From: Rhexocercosporidium sp. MPI-PUGE-AT-0058
Lineage: Eukaryota; Ascomycota; Leotiomycetes; Helotiales
Direction: 5' to 3'
NCBI GenBank assembly: GCA_020746875.1
Contig: JAGTJL010000012.1
Span: forward strand, 868,001 to 932,000
DNA length: 64,000 nucleotides
Shown here: piece after piece, positions 9,591-21,673 of the stretch
Position numbering within the stretch: the first letter of the stretch is position 1
How the letters are laid out: the number at the start of each line of letters is the position of its first letter
Program-made: the position numbers and the translations under genes
The notes under the pieces: model-generated
What the model saw: the letters and a program-made list of their open reading frames with translations, nothing else
The model's database searches: none
Told to the model about the DNA's origin: nothing

Positions 9591-10330
9591 GTGAATTTGA
9601 ATCTACGAATTGATTCTTGGCGAATTTCTTTGTCTGCCGAAAGTACTGAAGCAAGCTGCCCATCTTGGCTAGTTACGATATCCAGCTCGCCATCAACACC
9701 TACAAGCATTCATCCGGAAATGGCTTCGGCACCTCGAACCCTTGAGGTTAGCCTTCTCCCTCCATGGGCCGCAACCAAGACAGCACCTGTACTCACAACC
9801 AGCATTGAAACCCGTTTCAGATGCATGTTGAAAGATCTCATCACCTTGCCTGATATCCAAGAGGACAGTGCAGACCCGAGACCAGGTCCTTACTTCTCAC
9901 TCAATACTGAACTATTTATACTATAGGGCCTTCGATTCTACCTAGGAGGCAATCCCAGCTACTTTCAGTCTATCCTAAAGAGATATGGACTTCAAGAGGT
10001 TCAGCCACGAATCACATAGCTCGGTTTCAACGTCATGACTTCTCGAGACCCAGATAGCGGCAACAAGTAATGGTATAAGATCATTGAACAAGTTGAGGCC
10101 GATGGTAAAACCGACTCCACCATCAACGGTATCGCACCGGACGGATTAAATATCCTGGTCTCTGCAAGCACCACCATGGAGTGGACTATGAAAATCGACG
10201 GAACTGATAGAATCCCAGAGCTTGGTTTCAAGGTCAGTTTAAGTCTACTCTTCCTCATATTCTTTGTCTTGGCTTTGATAGAAATCATCAAGCAACTCCA
10301 CTTCAAACAACTTCTCTACGGTCAGTAGTC
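9591..10330 (+). pseudogene. Decayed paralogue of the 8.2-8.7-kb gene (copy B), three in-frame stops
   Basis: One frame reads through about 740 bases with homology to copy A but is interrupted by TAG at 9924-9926, TAG at 10017-10019 and TAA at 10068-10070. The aligned order is RFRCMLKDL, RPGPYFSLN, (stop), SILKRYGLQEVQPRIT, (stop), LGFNVMTS, (stop), WYKIIEQVEADGKTDS, INGIAPDGLNILVSAS. All three stops could arise from CAG or CAA by one C-to-T change, as in RIP or CpA decay, though this is inference. A further piece in another frame, at about 10400-10621 (SILAIFVDGTEMSMNEEGMF and on), may be its last exon. The family is unknown to me. Confidence 0.5.
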
Positions 10331-11055
10331 TTGAAGAGATTTTCACCTGTTTCGAACCCTTTTTAGCTACTAAAAATATCAATATACTGAAATATTGAGT
10401 AGAGCATCCTTGCAATCTTCGTAGACGGGACAGAGATGTCGATGAACGAAGAAGGAATGTTCATCGCCGAAAAGGCAGAGCGGGACGTAAAGCGTGCTAC
10501 CATGCACGACCCTTCGATTGATATGATTTGGGACACTATGCGTGGGCTGGTGTGGATCACTTCTGACAAGGATAGACATTCTATGACTTATCTCGGCAGC
10601 GTTTTCTTTAGATTAGCATGATGATTTGCCGAGAAGTGTATGTGGATAACGTGGAGGTTTTAATGAAGCTTTACGGAAGATGACTTGCGAACTTTCGAAC
10701 ATACGAATATTCCGACTGCACTTTGATGCGCTGCACATGCCTTCTCAGTAGATAGCATTTAAGAATTCTCGCATATGACCGAGTCAGTGGAGAGGAATGT
10801 CCTTGGAATCTCGCATTGTTGAAGGCAAGGAAGGAAGTTGCTGAGGAAGAAGCCAAGTTCTATTCTGGAAGCTGATGCAGTATTTTCGTGAGTACAGAAT
10901 ACTGTTGTAACTTCTCTCCAGCACAGGCTATCCCATTACCCACTACAACCAGACAAGGAATTTCCTCCATCCTACCTCCTACTTCCCCATTACACCCTAA
11001 GTGATTCGTTCCATCGTAAAAGAAGTACTTCATCTATGTACACTCCAAAGCAAAT

Positions 11056-13414
11056 CTAGAACCCCATGATCTTCCTATGCCTTTGCAGTGTAAGCATAGA
11101 TGTCGAGAATTTGATAGACATTCTCGAATCCAAGATCCATTCAAACGGCCACTTCTGCGCCTTGACAAGCCACTCTTCGCAATCAATTACTTTAGCTTTT
11201 TGGTCTGCGTCATCGAGGTCTTTCTCAACCCAAGCTAAAGCTGCCATTTCGTAGTGTGCACTAGGACAGGTCCAGTCGTCTTTGAGATGGCCTCGGAATT
11301 CAGCTCTGGAGGGATGTTAGTAAGTTTTCAAGATTGTGGAAGGGAGAAGTACTTGTCGTGAGGCAAGATCTCAGTTTGTAGAATCTTTCTCGCTTCATCA
11401 TAACGTCCTAGGTTGCGGAGGAGAGCAGCTTGGAGGACTGCCTGAATCGCCACCTCGTCGAGATCAGCTTTGAACTTCTCGGCATAGCTAGTCCTATCCC
11501 AGGATAGGACATCCAGAGACTGTTGCAGCTGAGCGTCGTTTTGTTTCTTCATTCCGCCCCAGAAGTACACCATTTCGGTCAGTGGACTTGCTCCAATCAC
11601 ATCGATCATGTCTACCTTCCAAGCCTTGGACCTCTCCTCCCATTTCTGTAATTTCCGAACAATGTAGAGATCGAAGGGTAGATTTTGCGCCATGACCTTT
11701 TGTTCTAGAGGTCTAGGTGTTAGATTTCATATACTTGCAATTTGCGAAGGTCTAGACTTACTGCCTGCCATCGTTGGTGCTTTTTTGAGGAACTTTGTGG
11801 CTTTCTCCTTGAATACCTTGGCTGCTGCCGAGTCGCTCTCACGAACATTTCGATATAACTCCAGATATGCTACACCTGTCAAATAAGCGTACAGAGTCGG
11901 CGACCAAGTACTGAGTTCTGCAGTCTGAATCCAACTCCTTGCGGTCAGATCGTAGTCTTGGGAATACATAGCAGACTACTACAATGTTAGTACTTTATTC
12001 GAAATTGTGCTGAGCACGTTGTGAAAAAAATCATGTGGGACTTACAAGGGAAAGTTCGAAAGTGTTGATGAGAGCAATCTGCTTCATCTGACTGTCAGAA
12101 TTATCTCCTAGGATCTTGATAGCCGCAGCGAGATTCCTGTTCGACGAGTGCATTCTAGCCTCCTCCATCTGCCATAGTTTTGATTCAGGATACCTGCGAC
12201 GCATATCTCCAAGTAGTGCATGACACTTGGCTCTGGGATACCCAGAGAGGTCATCGTCTGCCATCTCATCGGTAGGAAGGATGTCGCAAAAGCCAACAAG
12301 GCCGTTGTAATAAGCAAGTAGAACGATCCCTGCGATGGCACTGTTGAAATTGTTGAAACGTGCCGCTTGCCAGAGATATCTGGTTCCACGCTCCCTGTCT
12401 CCTTTGAATCCAACGACTAAAAGAAATAATCAGCAAGACCCAAATCGGAGGACGTATAAGACTTACTGTACAAGATTCTGTTGAATAACGGGCTATCAAT
12501 CATCGAAAAGACAAGAAGCAGAATGCCATAACAAAGCCTTGTCCCTGAATGGATGAATACATCTGTATGAGAAGTGATCCCGACAGATGCTGGGTCGATA
12601 TCCAGAAGTTTGCTCTCAACTCGAGTCGGAATATGCAATGAGCCCGTAGTGGCAGAAGTCTGCGTCCGGTTCAGAAGCGGACTGCCGGGAGTCCCATTAA
12701 GGGTATCAGCACCTGCTATAGCGGCTTTCTCATCATCAGTAGTGATAGCTTGGAGGGACGCCCCGTCGCCACCGAGCGGCAGAGAGACACTCTCTATATC
12801 AGATCGGCTCGCAGCATCTTTCCGTGAAGCTACAGAGCCTCTCCGAGAAGCTGCTCGTTTCTGTAGATACTTTGACTCAATATCCATGATACCATCCAGA
12901 GTCATGAAGCTCTTCCGGAGTTTGAAGAAGCCTCCCATTGCTCCAGTCACACTTCCGGATAAGACAGCGCAGATAGCACTTGTCAATTGAGAGACTGGAG
13001 GAAATCTTAGCACATGTATATATACATATCGTCAATGGTTGGGAAAGGAGACCCACTGGCGTAACATAGCAGATACTCCGTCCCAGGTGGATAGATGGAG
13101 GACTGAAAAGCGGTAGGAGATTTCTGAGCTGTTTTCATATCCTCCCACGTCTTGTTCTCTGCCGACTGCAAAATCGAAGCTGCATCTTTCATCAACTCCT
13201 TCTCAGCTGCCAGCATCGAGGATATGAAACTGGATATTCCCCGTCCTAGGTGATGGTAGGAGGAGTTCTGCTGCTTCAGAATCTTGTCCGCTTCTACTAT
13301 GTCATCGTTGAGAAGCTTTAACAACGCCTGCTCGACCTGTAGGAGATGCTTGTCTTCTTCCTCGGCAAGCATTGGGGCCGTAGCCTTGGTTGCACCTCTG
13401 AACCACCTGCTCAT
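11056..13414 (-). CDS. IML2: IML2/TTC39-family protein (inclusion-body clearance, mitochondrial outer membrane/lipid-droplet TPR protein)
   Basis: Six exons, read from the right: 13414-13057, 12994-12467, 12416-12046, 11975-11762, 11704-11353 and 11305-11056. Phases join cleanly to 690 residues. Each intron has a GT-AG border and a CTAAC- or CTAAG-like branch site. Family evidence is the N-terminal ALLKLLNDDIVEADKIL helix pair, a SQLTSAICAVLSGSVTGAMG segment and FFKLRKSFMTLDGIMDIE. Then comes a Ser/Ala-rich low-complexity insert (about residues 170-250), followed by RGTRYLWQAARFNNFNSAIA and many TPR-like helices ending in AEFRGHLKDDWTCPSAHYEM. Yeast Iml2 works with lipid droplets to clear protein inclusions; the animal homologues are TTC39 proteins. 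No signal peptide. Family call confident; cellular role by analogy. Confidence 0.88.
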
Positions 13415-14113
13415 GTTGATTGCTTGGTGTTTTGCACGTGTGTTGATTCTGCGGCGGGTAAAGTTGGTTAAATCCGTAGTTCGCCCGGATCAAGCGGAAA
13501 CAAATCCCATGGATTGGAATACAATTGGACTCTCGGTGACTGTTTATCAGAGTATGATATGTATAGATATAAGCACCAGTCCAATGATAGTAAAATCCAG
13601 CGATAGAAGTGGTTGTTGCTGAAGAAGAAGAAGCTTGACAGTCAGAAATGTGATGAAGCGGCGTGGTCCTAAACGAGTTTCGAAGAGGCCAATGAATGAG
13701 TGGGTTGTCTATGTCGGGAAAAGTGGAAGATGCAAAGATAGTGGAATATTCCCAAAGATTTGAAGAATTTGTAAGCAGGAAGCATGGAAATCAAAATTCA
13801 TTTCAACCCTAGAGAAGAGTATAACAAACTTCACCTTTGATTCATAGCAACCCGACGGAGGCGAATCATCTTTGGTTGTGGTCTGGTCTGGTCTGGTCTG
13901 GGCTGGTCTCGTCTCGTCTCTGGTCTCTTGCTGACTCGCTCGGCTGCCCTGCAGCTCTTCCAAAGCTCGCATCTCGTTTCTAAACGCGAGCTTTTTGAGA
14001 ACCAGCCCAGCTTCAATCACCACAAGCGCGTCACCTTGCGAAGCCTCACGGATTCCCTCCTCCTCTCCCTCACCCTTCCGCAATCGTACATACACATACG
14101 AAAACCCATCATC
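13415..14113. other. Divergent promoter region of IML2 and SEM1, with GGTCT pentamer array
   Basis: 699 bases separate two divergent starts. At about 13880-13930 there is a tandem array of TGGTC/GGTCT pentamers passing into GTCTC units, about 40 bases long, 185 bases upstream of SEM1. No further gene is visible. Confidence 0.5.
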
Positions 14114-14612
14114 ATGTCGGCCGCACCAGCATCAGGCGCCGCGCCAGCCAGCAAGCAAGTCGCCACAGACAAGAGCGCCGAGTCAGCGAAGGACAGCAAG
14201 CCTACCGCTGCACTGGAGGAGGATGATGAGTTTGAGGATTTCCCTGTTGAGAGTAGGTTTTACGTTCCTTGGAATGGTACCATTCAGGAGAGAGGGAGGG
14301 AGGAATGGCTGGTTCCTGGAAGGAGAGGGTGTACCTTGGTGCAGCGTGTATGGGTTTGATGGAGGGAGGCTAACGTTTGTTTTTTTGGTAGATTGGACAC
14401 AAGAGGAGACTGAGGTACCGGGCGATAACACACATTTGTGGGAGGAGAGCTGGGATGATGATGATACGAGTGAGGACTTCTCTGCGCAGTTGAAGTAAGC
14501 TTCTTCCCTCCTGTTCGCTTCCCTTCTTATGTATCGGGTGTGATATGCCTCAACGTACTAATCTTTGGGCAGGGAGGAGCTGAAGAAGGTCGAGGCGAGC
14601 AAGAAGCGTTGA
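14114..14612 (+). CDS. SEM1: 26S proteasome lid subunit Sem1/Dss1
   Basis: Three exons (14114-14252, 14392-14494, 14573-14612) give 93 residues. The acidic DSS1/SEM1 signature is complete: EEDDEFEDFPVE, then W in NWTQEETE, then the HLWEESWDDDDTSEDFSAQL block, and a short basic C-terminal helix EELKKVEASKKR. Sem1 is an intrinsically disordered chaperone-like subunit of the proteasome lid. It also serves the TREX-2 mRNA export complex and, in fungi and animals with BRCA2-like proteins, recombination. The Ala/Ser/Lys-rich N terminus is longer than in yeast but unremarkable for moulds. The gene converges on PGK1, about 300 bases between their stops. Both introns have good donors, and the second has a GTACTAAT branch site. 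Confidence 0.95.
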
Positions 14613-14915
14613 CGAATGAGTACCTTCTCGATCATGAGCACGAATACAATGGATGGTTGGAGTTTAGGGGTTTATTAGAGATCACCATAAAAAGGGTAGC
14701 ATACAAATGGCATCACTGTCCTTCCGAAGGGTTCACATCACAAGAAGAAGAAGAAAAAACATGGGATACTTTCATTGGGATTGTGATATGATATGAGCTA
14801 TTTACGAACGTGCCTCATCGACTTTTCATTTTTCATACTTTCATTATAGGCTGGACTTGCTGGGACGGCCTTAACTGGATATCAGAGAAGGCTGCTTTGT
14901 CTGCCATTCATTCGT

Positions 14916-16288
14916 TTACTTACTCGACAAAGCAGTGACACCTGGGAGCTCCTTTCCTTCAAGCAGCTCGAGAGAAGCTCCACCCCCGGTTGACACATGG
15001 CTGAGCTTGTGCTCGACCTGGTACTTTGCGGCAACAGTTGCGGTATCACCTCCACCAATGATGACAATCTTGCCGTTCTGTGCGGCGTCAACTGCGGCAT
15101 CGAGAGTGGCCTTGGTTCCCTTCGCAAAGGCATCGAACTCGAAGACTCCTGGGGGACCGTTCCAGAGGATGGTCTTGGCCTTGCTAATGGCATCCTTGTA
15201 GAGTTCGATACTCTTAGGACCGCAGTCAAGACCCATCCATCCATCTGGGATACCCTCCTCGTCAGTAGCAGTGCCCGTCTTTGCGTCCTTGGCAAAGTTG
15301 TCGGCAGTGATGTAGTCGACTGGGAGAACGAGCTCAACATTGTTCTTCTTGGCCTTCTCAACAAGATCACCGACAGTCTTGCTGCCAGCCTCGTCGAACA
15401 GACTGTTTCCAATCTTGACGTTTTCCAGTGTCTTCTTGAATGTGAAAGCCATGCCACCGCAGATGATCAAGCTGTTGACTTTGCCGAGGAGGTTATCAAT
15501 CAACTGGATCTTGTCTGAGACCTTAGCTCCTCCCAGAATAGCCAAGAAAGGACGTTGAGGGTTCTCAAGAGCTTTGGCAAAGTATTCAAGCTCCTTCTTC
15601 ATGAGGAATCCAGAGGCCTTTTGTGGGAGATCGACACCGACCATGGAGCTGTGAGCACGGTGGGCAGTTCCGAAAGCATCGTCTGCGTAGAATTAGCTAT
15701 AGTCCAACAGCGAGCAAGGCAAAACTTACTGATGAAGATATCTCCCAGAGCAGTCAAGCCCTTTCTGAACTCCTCGACCTTGGCCTTGTCCGCCTTGACC
15801 TTCTTCCCATCCGCATCCTTGGAGCTTCCCTCCTCCTCAGCATGGAAACGCAAGTTCTCTAAGAGAACGACCTGTCCGCCGCTAGCCTTGTTGACAATAT
15901 CCTCAACCTCCTTGCCGACACAGTCTGGTGCGAACTCGACCTTCTTTCCACCCAAGAGCTTCTCGAGCTCTGGGACGACGGGCTTCAGGGAGTATTTGGC
16001 TTGCACCTTGCCGTCTGGACGGCCGAGATGGGACATGAGGACAACAGCCTTCGCACCATGGTCAATGGCATATTTGATTGTTGGGACAGCTCCGGCGATA
16101 CGCTGGGTATTTGTAACTTTCTTATCGGAGTCGAGAGGGACGTTGAAATCGACCTGTTGTTGCAGCAGATGTCAGTGGCATGTTACTGGCCGCATGTGCT
16201 TCAGGAGTGAGGAGCAACTCACTCTGATCAACACCCGCTTGTCCTTGAGGTCAACATCAGTGATTGAAAGCTTGTTGGAAAGAGACAT
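14916..16288 (-). CDS. PGK1: Phosphoglycerate kinase
   Basis: Three exons (16288-16223, 16153-15730, 15682-14916) give 418 residues, the normal length. Phosphoglycerate kinase transfers phosphate from 1,3-bisphosphoglycerate to ADP in the cytosol, the first ATP-yielding step of glycolysis. All landmarks are present in order: [84 protein letters not shown] and the C-terminal [15 protein letters not shown]. Introns of 69 and 47 bases lie early in the gene, as is usual for fungal PGK. Highly expressed elsewhere; here a CCAAT lies about 170 bases upstream of the start (16461-16465), which may be a promoter element. Confidence 0.97.
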
Positions 16289-16796
16289 TTTGGAGATTGT
16301 AAGTGGGAGTGGTTTGCGAAGAGTTTAGAGGAATTTGAGGGAAGTTGAAGGGAGTTTAAGGGCGTTGAGGGGGGTTATGTCACAAATAGCAAGAGAAACA
16401 CAAGCCCCTCCATCCTTGGTGGGGTGGTTTCGTTCCCGCGTCGGCAGCACTTCGGATTACCCAATGAACGATGAGAGATCCTGGATTGGAAGAGACTTCT
16501 TGAACATGAGGTATTTAATCTGTTTTGTTCGTTCAATCTGCTGATAAAGGCAAGTTTGATGCAAATTTTCACATAAATGCCATGCAGAATTCAAATTGCC
16601 CAAAGTACACATGTTGCTCCTAACTCCTCATACCCTTGCGCCTTCGTGTGTAGTAGTCCTATTCCTCCCGAATGTTTCCGTCGAGAATTGTGACATTCGA
16701 CCTTCCCAAGTCACATTCAATGTTCACATGTAACGCCATTTCCCCTATGCCGTGGTATTCCCATCTATCTTCGCTCTGTCCTGAACGGAAAATCAA
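16289..16796. other. PGK1 upstream region
   Basis: 508 bases between the PGK1 start and the 3' end of the Mpv17-family gene. A CCAAT at 16461-16465 is the only promoter-like motif I would point to. No gene is seen. Confidence 0.35.
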
Positions 16797-17679
16797 TCAT
16801 GGTAAACGGATGTTGGGCGATTGAGGTGCTGACCGAGCATCCATTGCCTCTTCAGCGGCATTGGAGAGAGATAGATATGCTGTCCATGCAATACCAACTG
16901 TGGAAACAAAGGGCTACGACGAAAGTCAATATAGAAACATATAACCCGGAAGGTAAGAACATACTAGTTGGAACTGGATTGGCATGATGCGGAAGTTGAT
17001 GATTTGGACCGCAGGCCAGACCATGAAATTTGCCTTCAGGGTTGGCAGATACATGTCTCGTAGCTTGTGTGATACTGCTCGTCGTCCTCCACCCTCTGCA
17101 ACCGTCATGACAGTGAAGAAAGTCGCAATACCTAAAAAGCCATATTAGCACCGTTTCCCCTTCTCACCAGTATCATGTTCGACATACCAACAGGCGCGAA
17201 GATCAACTGATCAAAAGCCACCATCTTCAGCGATGGGCCCAAAGCACTCGTCTTCGTAATCGGGAAGGCCCTCGACAAGAATTGGAACCACTTGAACTGC
17301 ACCGGAGCCATCATAAAACCGTACGCCATGAACCTCGTCAAGCGTTCAAAATCGAATGGTGGAGGTAGGAACTTGGAATTGGGGATGAGCTCTTGCTCCA
17401 TCAAGGGGTTCTTCCTGTCCAGCTCGTGGATCTCGATCGCCATCGTATCGTCCCTTGTTATTCCTCCTGGCTTCCGCAGAGCTGAGAGTCGGATCGCTGT
17501 TATCGATTGTGCTACTGTGTCTGCTATGCCACCCAGTACCGCGTTCGTGATCATCATCGTGAGCACTGTGTTGATATTAGAACATACGTTGATATTTTAT
17601 CTCCCTTCCCGCGCGCGTGAAACGCACCTGGGCGGTCAGCATAGTAGCTGTTGAACTTAGCTATGAGTCTCCCAACCAT
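16797..17679 (-). CDS. SYM1: Mpv17/PMP22-family membrane protein (Sym1-like)
   Basis: Four exons (17679-17628, 17565-17188, 17131-16965, 16913-16797) give 237 residues. The family is shown by the N-terminal YYADRPVLTMMITNAVLGGI segment, FERLTRFMAYGFMMAPVQFK, WFQFLSRAFPITKTS, QLIFAPVGIATFFTVMTVAE and the hallmark WPAVQIINFRIMPIQFQL. The last is followed by PFVSTVGIAWTAYLSLSN, the signature C-terminal pair of helices. Four hydrophobic helices are expected. Sym1/Mpv17 are inner mitochondrial membrane channels; other members are peroxisomal. A 50-residue polar insert (around AIEIHELDRKNPL) is longer than in Sym1, so it may be another branch of the family. The third acceptor was chosen at CGTCGTAG because only this keeps PFVSTVGIAW in frame. 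Confidence 0.85.
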
Positions 17680-18834
17680 GGCGAGTTCTATGAGGAAGAT
17701 GATGGTATGCACGAGTGGCTGTCAAGGGGGAATGTAACGAATCAGCCAATCTGTCATTCCTGAAAGAGCCACGAAGGCGCAACCCAATAGAGAGAGCAAA
17801 CTTCGACCTCTTGAGAAAGAACCACTCACCACTCTTCCGTAGATGTATTTGCTGTTGATCGAGCGCAGGAACCGCCTCCTGGGTACTTCGAGAACCATCT
17901 TTGCGGGTTTTGTCGAAGGGGGCGAGGAAGGTAAGATTGACGATGAACTGCAAATAGAGGATGACGACAGTGGTTTTGAGGACAATGCCGATCCGTGTCC
18001 TGTGGAGCGTCGGTGTCGGTCTTGGACGGAATCGATCAGCTAGGCAATATGTACAACTCGATGCAATTCGCAGAACGGGAGGTCACAGCTATCTATTATC
18101 GAGATAATAAGAATGGGTAGATGAGGAGAGCGATGGTGGCGCAAGCGCTGGAGAGTGTGGAGGAGTGCGTCTCGTCGCGGCTCTCCTCGGGATGCGAGGT
18201 GCTGAATCCGGTGTGCTGTAGCTAGTATTGATTGGACTACTGTAAAAGCTATTCGTGGTCCAACGTCGATCGACACATGCTTCATGCAAAACGAGGCACA
18301 GCACGGAACGAAGGATTGGGATGCGTATTTTATTTGAATGACTGTTGTCCTTAAAAGAAGTTTTATGTGTAATGGAAATCTACCTGATACCAGCATATGG
18401 TGGTTTCAAAGCTCTCGGGCGGTTTCAGTACTTATAAATGATGGGCGGGGAACGAGAGAGAGCTCTATGCTGATTAGGACGATGCCTGGACCCTACCTAG
18501 AGGTGAGGCAAGTCAAATACCAAACACCCCTTTTTATTTTCACAGAATAGGAAGGAAAGTATCGTCAGGAAGGACCTCTTTGACAATTAAGAATTTGAAA
18601 CTCCAGTCAAGCGATATTGACTTACTTTGAAAGTCTTCAATAGATTTCGGATACTCTACTGGCTTCAATGTCCCTACAAATTTTGGACATTGTAAATCCG
18701 AGCTTGTTCCGAGACGAGATTATGAGCAACGACTAACTCCATTAAGACGATACCTAGTATTACCTGAACCCAAATTCCTAAAAGTTATCATTACCAAGAT
18801 GCTTTTTGTACTCCAACCTCCTTCCCAGCAAAGA
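17680..18834. other. Intergenic region between Mpv17-family gene and galactanase
   Basis: 1.15 kb. A minus-strand ORF at 17722-17985 has one hydrophobic stretch (SLLSLLGCAFVALSG) just upstream of the Mpv17-like gene, but no homology or clear start supports it as a gene. The rest holds nothing recognisable. Confidence 0.35.
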
Positions 18835-20258
18835 TCAAGCCCACTTGAACATATTCACCGAACTCCTCGAATACCCAACCATCTTTGGGAAGCCACTGTA
18901 ATCCGGCGTGAAGAGAATAGCATCATTACAAGCACTTCCCAACGAGGTACTACAAGACGCATTGTGTTAGCCATACATTCATACTCGCATCCCAGCGCTC
19001 CTGGTCCAGCTCCAACATTCGCTTAACATAGAGAGTCAAGAAACCAACTTACTTATTCAACCACGCTGGTTCCCAATAATGCACTCCCCTCCCCAATCCA
19101 TACGGAACCGCCTTGACAATCTCAATAACCCTCTGCATCCACTTAATCTGTCCATTAACGCTATACTCTATCCCTGGCTCAGAAGACTCTGGGATAGGAT
19201 TCCACTGTCCATTACAGATAGCCGGATAATCCGTCTCGACCACCTGCAACGGCTTCCGGTACTGCTTCGCGAGGGTATTCAGACTCGTCTTCAGATTTTC
19301 GAATGTAGCAGCCGTCCCGTAGAAAGGATAGAAAGAAACACCGATGGTATCGAACGCGCTGGTCGGTACACCATTCGCGATAAGTGCGCCGTACCAACGC
19401 TGCTGAAGCGTGATATTCCAGCCATTATCTACATGAATCATAACTTCTGGCTTCTTCACACCAGCGTGGATGGCGTCATCGACGCCGGCTCGCGCGGCTT
19501 TGTATAGAGTTGCGAGACTGGAGAAGTTCGCTACGGTGGCGGACCAGGGCTGGATGTCGACGTCGACATATCCCGTGGGCCAGAGAGTACCGTGGCGGAT
19601 TTCGTTGCCGAGGGAGATGATGGCGAGGTTGATATCGGCTTTTTGGAAAGAGAGGAGGGTGTCTTTTACGTAGGAGCGGAGGGTTGATGATAAGGGCTGG
19701 AGGGCGGTTGGCCAGGCTGCTGGGAGGGGTTGCTTTTGAGGGTCTGCCCATGAATCTCTATTGACATTCAGATATCATCCCTCTGAAGAAGAAAGGGACA
19801 TGGGAAAGAAAAAGAATGAAGTGAAAGGTAAAGTCACGAACTTACGAGAAGTGGAAATCAAGATATATCTTGTACCCCTTCCTCTGAAACCTCTTCGCAA
19901 GCGCAATGTTATAAGCAAGTCCATTCGTCCCATCAACAGGATCTACCCAGATCCGAAGACGGACGGTATTCATACCGCCATCGCCAAGAATGTCTTCCAC
20001 GGGTCTGGTGGCGTTGCGTCGAGCTGTGTCTTTGAAGATAGAGCCGCCATCTTCTAGCGTTTTAAGCGAACTGAGATCATGGCCTTTGTAGAAGAATGGT
20101 TGGGTGTTTGACCTGAGAATGATTAGCTTTCACCTAGTTTGAACATGCGGAGTGGATTTTGGACAGTGGATTCTAGTGTAGGTAGCTACTTACTTGGACA
20201 GAACAGATGCGGCTGAAACCACTGGCAGAGCCAGGGCAAGCAACGCGGCGAAGTGCAT
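18835..20258 (-). CDS. Secreted arabinogalactan endo-beta-1,4-galactanase (GH53)
   Basis: Four exons (20258-20194, 20112-19846, 19757-19053, 18949-18835) give 383 residues. A signal peptide (MHFAALLALALPVVSAA) is encoded by exon 1. The GH53 fold follows: FFYKGHDLSSL, MNTVRLRIWVDP, IYLDFHFSDSWADPQKQ, then the acid/base glutamate in IISLGNEIRHGTLWP and the nucleophile glutamate in LQVVETDYPAICNG. WYGALIANGVP, GVSFYPFYG and GRGVHYWEPAWLN complete the barrel. The last small exon adds LGSACNDAILF and a FPKMVGYSRSSVNMFK tail, matching family C termini; without that splice the protein would end early at WLNK. The enzyme cuts beta-1,4-galactan side chains of pectin in the extracellular space. Confidence 0.93.
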
Positions 20259-21673
20259 TTCGAAGAAAAGTCCCGTGGTTACGGGCTCTAAAAAGTCAAA
20301 AGAACTAGAGGATTGGAAGAGCTAGAACTAGGAAAGTTCTATTTTCGAAACAGCAGTACGTCCATCTTTAAGTACCTGACGCAAGCCCAGTTAGTACCTG
20401 ACGATCCGTATCCATTTCCATCCCAGATATGCATGAAGTAGCTCTGTACATTAGCATGCCCAAACCTAGGCTGTTATATGTACCTATATGACCTACCGAA
20501 GATACCCGACCTCCGAATGACAGCACAAACTCGAAAAGTATTTCCACCATACAGATGATCACGAACCCGAGAACCGCGCCTAAAGTTCGCAACCCCGCGG
20601 GGTCCCGCAACATGGGTTAACCTGCAGTGGTAATTAGATCGTTGTGGAGGTGCTGTTGTGAATCGCCGCATTTCCTCCGTGGATCTTGTTCGCATTGGTG
20701 CGCGTGTAGCTTTTGATGATTGGTCGAGAGGGGCCACACCACATACGGCAGGTGGGCATACCGACTCCTCCTTACCAGTATGTTTATATGAACACTTTCA
20801 AGATTTTCCCTGCTCTCAGCTCCGGGATATCGTCCAAACTATCTTTGCCCCTCTAATATCTCCACTCCCAAGAGGCCGCCTCGTGGTGTGCCTCGGTAAG
20901 TCAGTGCCGAAGATTTGAACACCACTCAATTTGATTCATTTAAATTTGAAGAAGAGAAGAAATGGAGAATATTATTCCTATTTCGTTCCAATGGAAAAGG
21001 AGGAGATGTATCCTAAGAACCACAACTCCGCCTGAAGGCTCGACGACAAAGACGAACCAAACCACCTGCATAAAATGCAATGAAATGCAATGCAGACATG
21101 TGTATACCCAGAACCAAAATAACATAACTTTCCAGCGAAACCTTGCAATGCTTCTCAAGCAACCCTAAAGCTCGCATGCCAAATGTGCCTTATACACGTT
21201 GTCCTTCCCAGTAACAAAATTTGAGATGAAAATGGTCAATAGTCCATGGACGACCCACAGCGCAGGCCATTCATACCGGACAGAACCAGAAGTGAAAGTG
21301 ATACCCAAGGAGATAAAATGGTGGAATGAACGACAGGCATTAGAAACATATAGAGGTATACCCGATGAAAGATACAACAAAGTCAAAATGCTGTACTGTA
21401 CAAGAAAGCAGAATTCCTGAAAAACAAACGAGATCCACCACAATGAGTCTCTGACGCCAACTCCTCTACTGGTCTGATGCATCCAGAGCGACACTTGTAG
21501 AAATGACAATTTCCCATATCCTCCATTATTCCCCCCTTAGTGCGTGTCTTGCTCGCATATCGTTATTTTCAGTAGTCGTGATGCCATACACAATACATTG
21601 AAACCATGTATATATGTACTCATCCTTCGGTTAAGTTCGTAAGACGTAATGATTGGTGTAGTTCGAAGATTCT
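20259..21673. other. Intergenic region upstream of galactanase / 3' side of RSC7
   Basis: 1.4 kb, likely holding the galactanase promoter and the RSC7 3' UTR. A hydrophobic minus-strand ORF at 21165-21509 has no motif or homology I can name and is left out. Confidence 0.35.

Noticed and set aside
14882..15862. Several ORFs of up to 257 codons on both strands inside PGK1
   Set aside because: Shadows produced by the strong codon bias of PGK1 in other frames.
17722..17985. Minus-strand 87-codon ORF upstream of the Mpv17-like gene, as a small membrane protein
   Set aside because: Low-complexity Ser-rich start, no convincing context, and it can be explained as the 5' leader of the neighbouring gene.
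21165..21509. Hydrophobic 114-codon minus-strand ORF
   Set aside because: It has no motif and lies where the 3' UTR of the Rsc7-like gene is expected.
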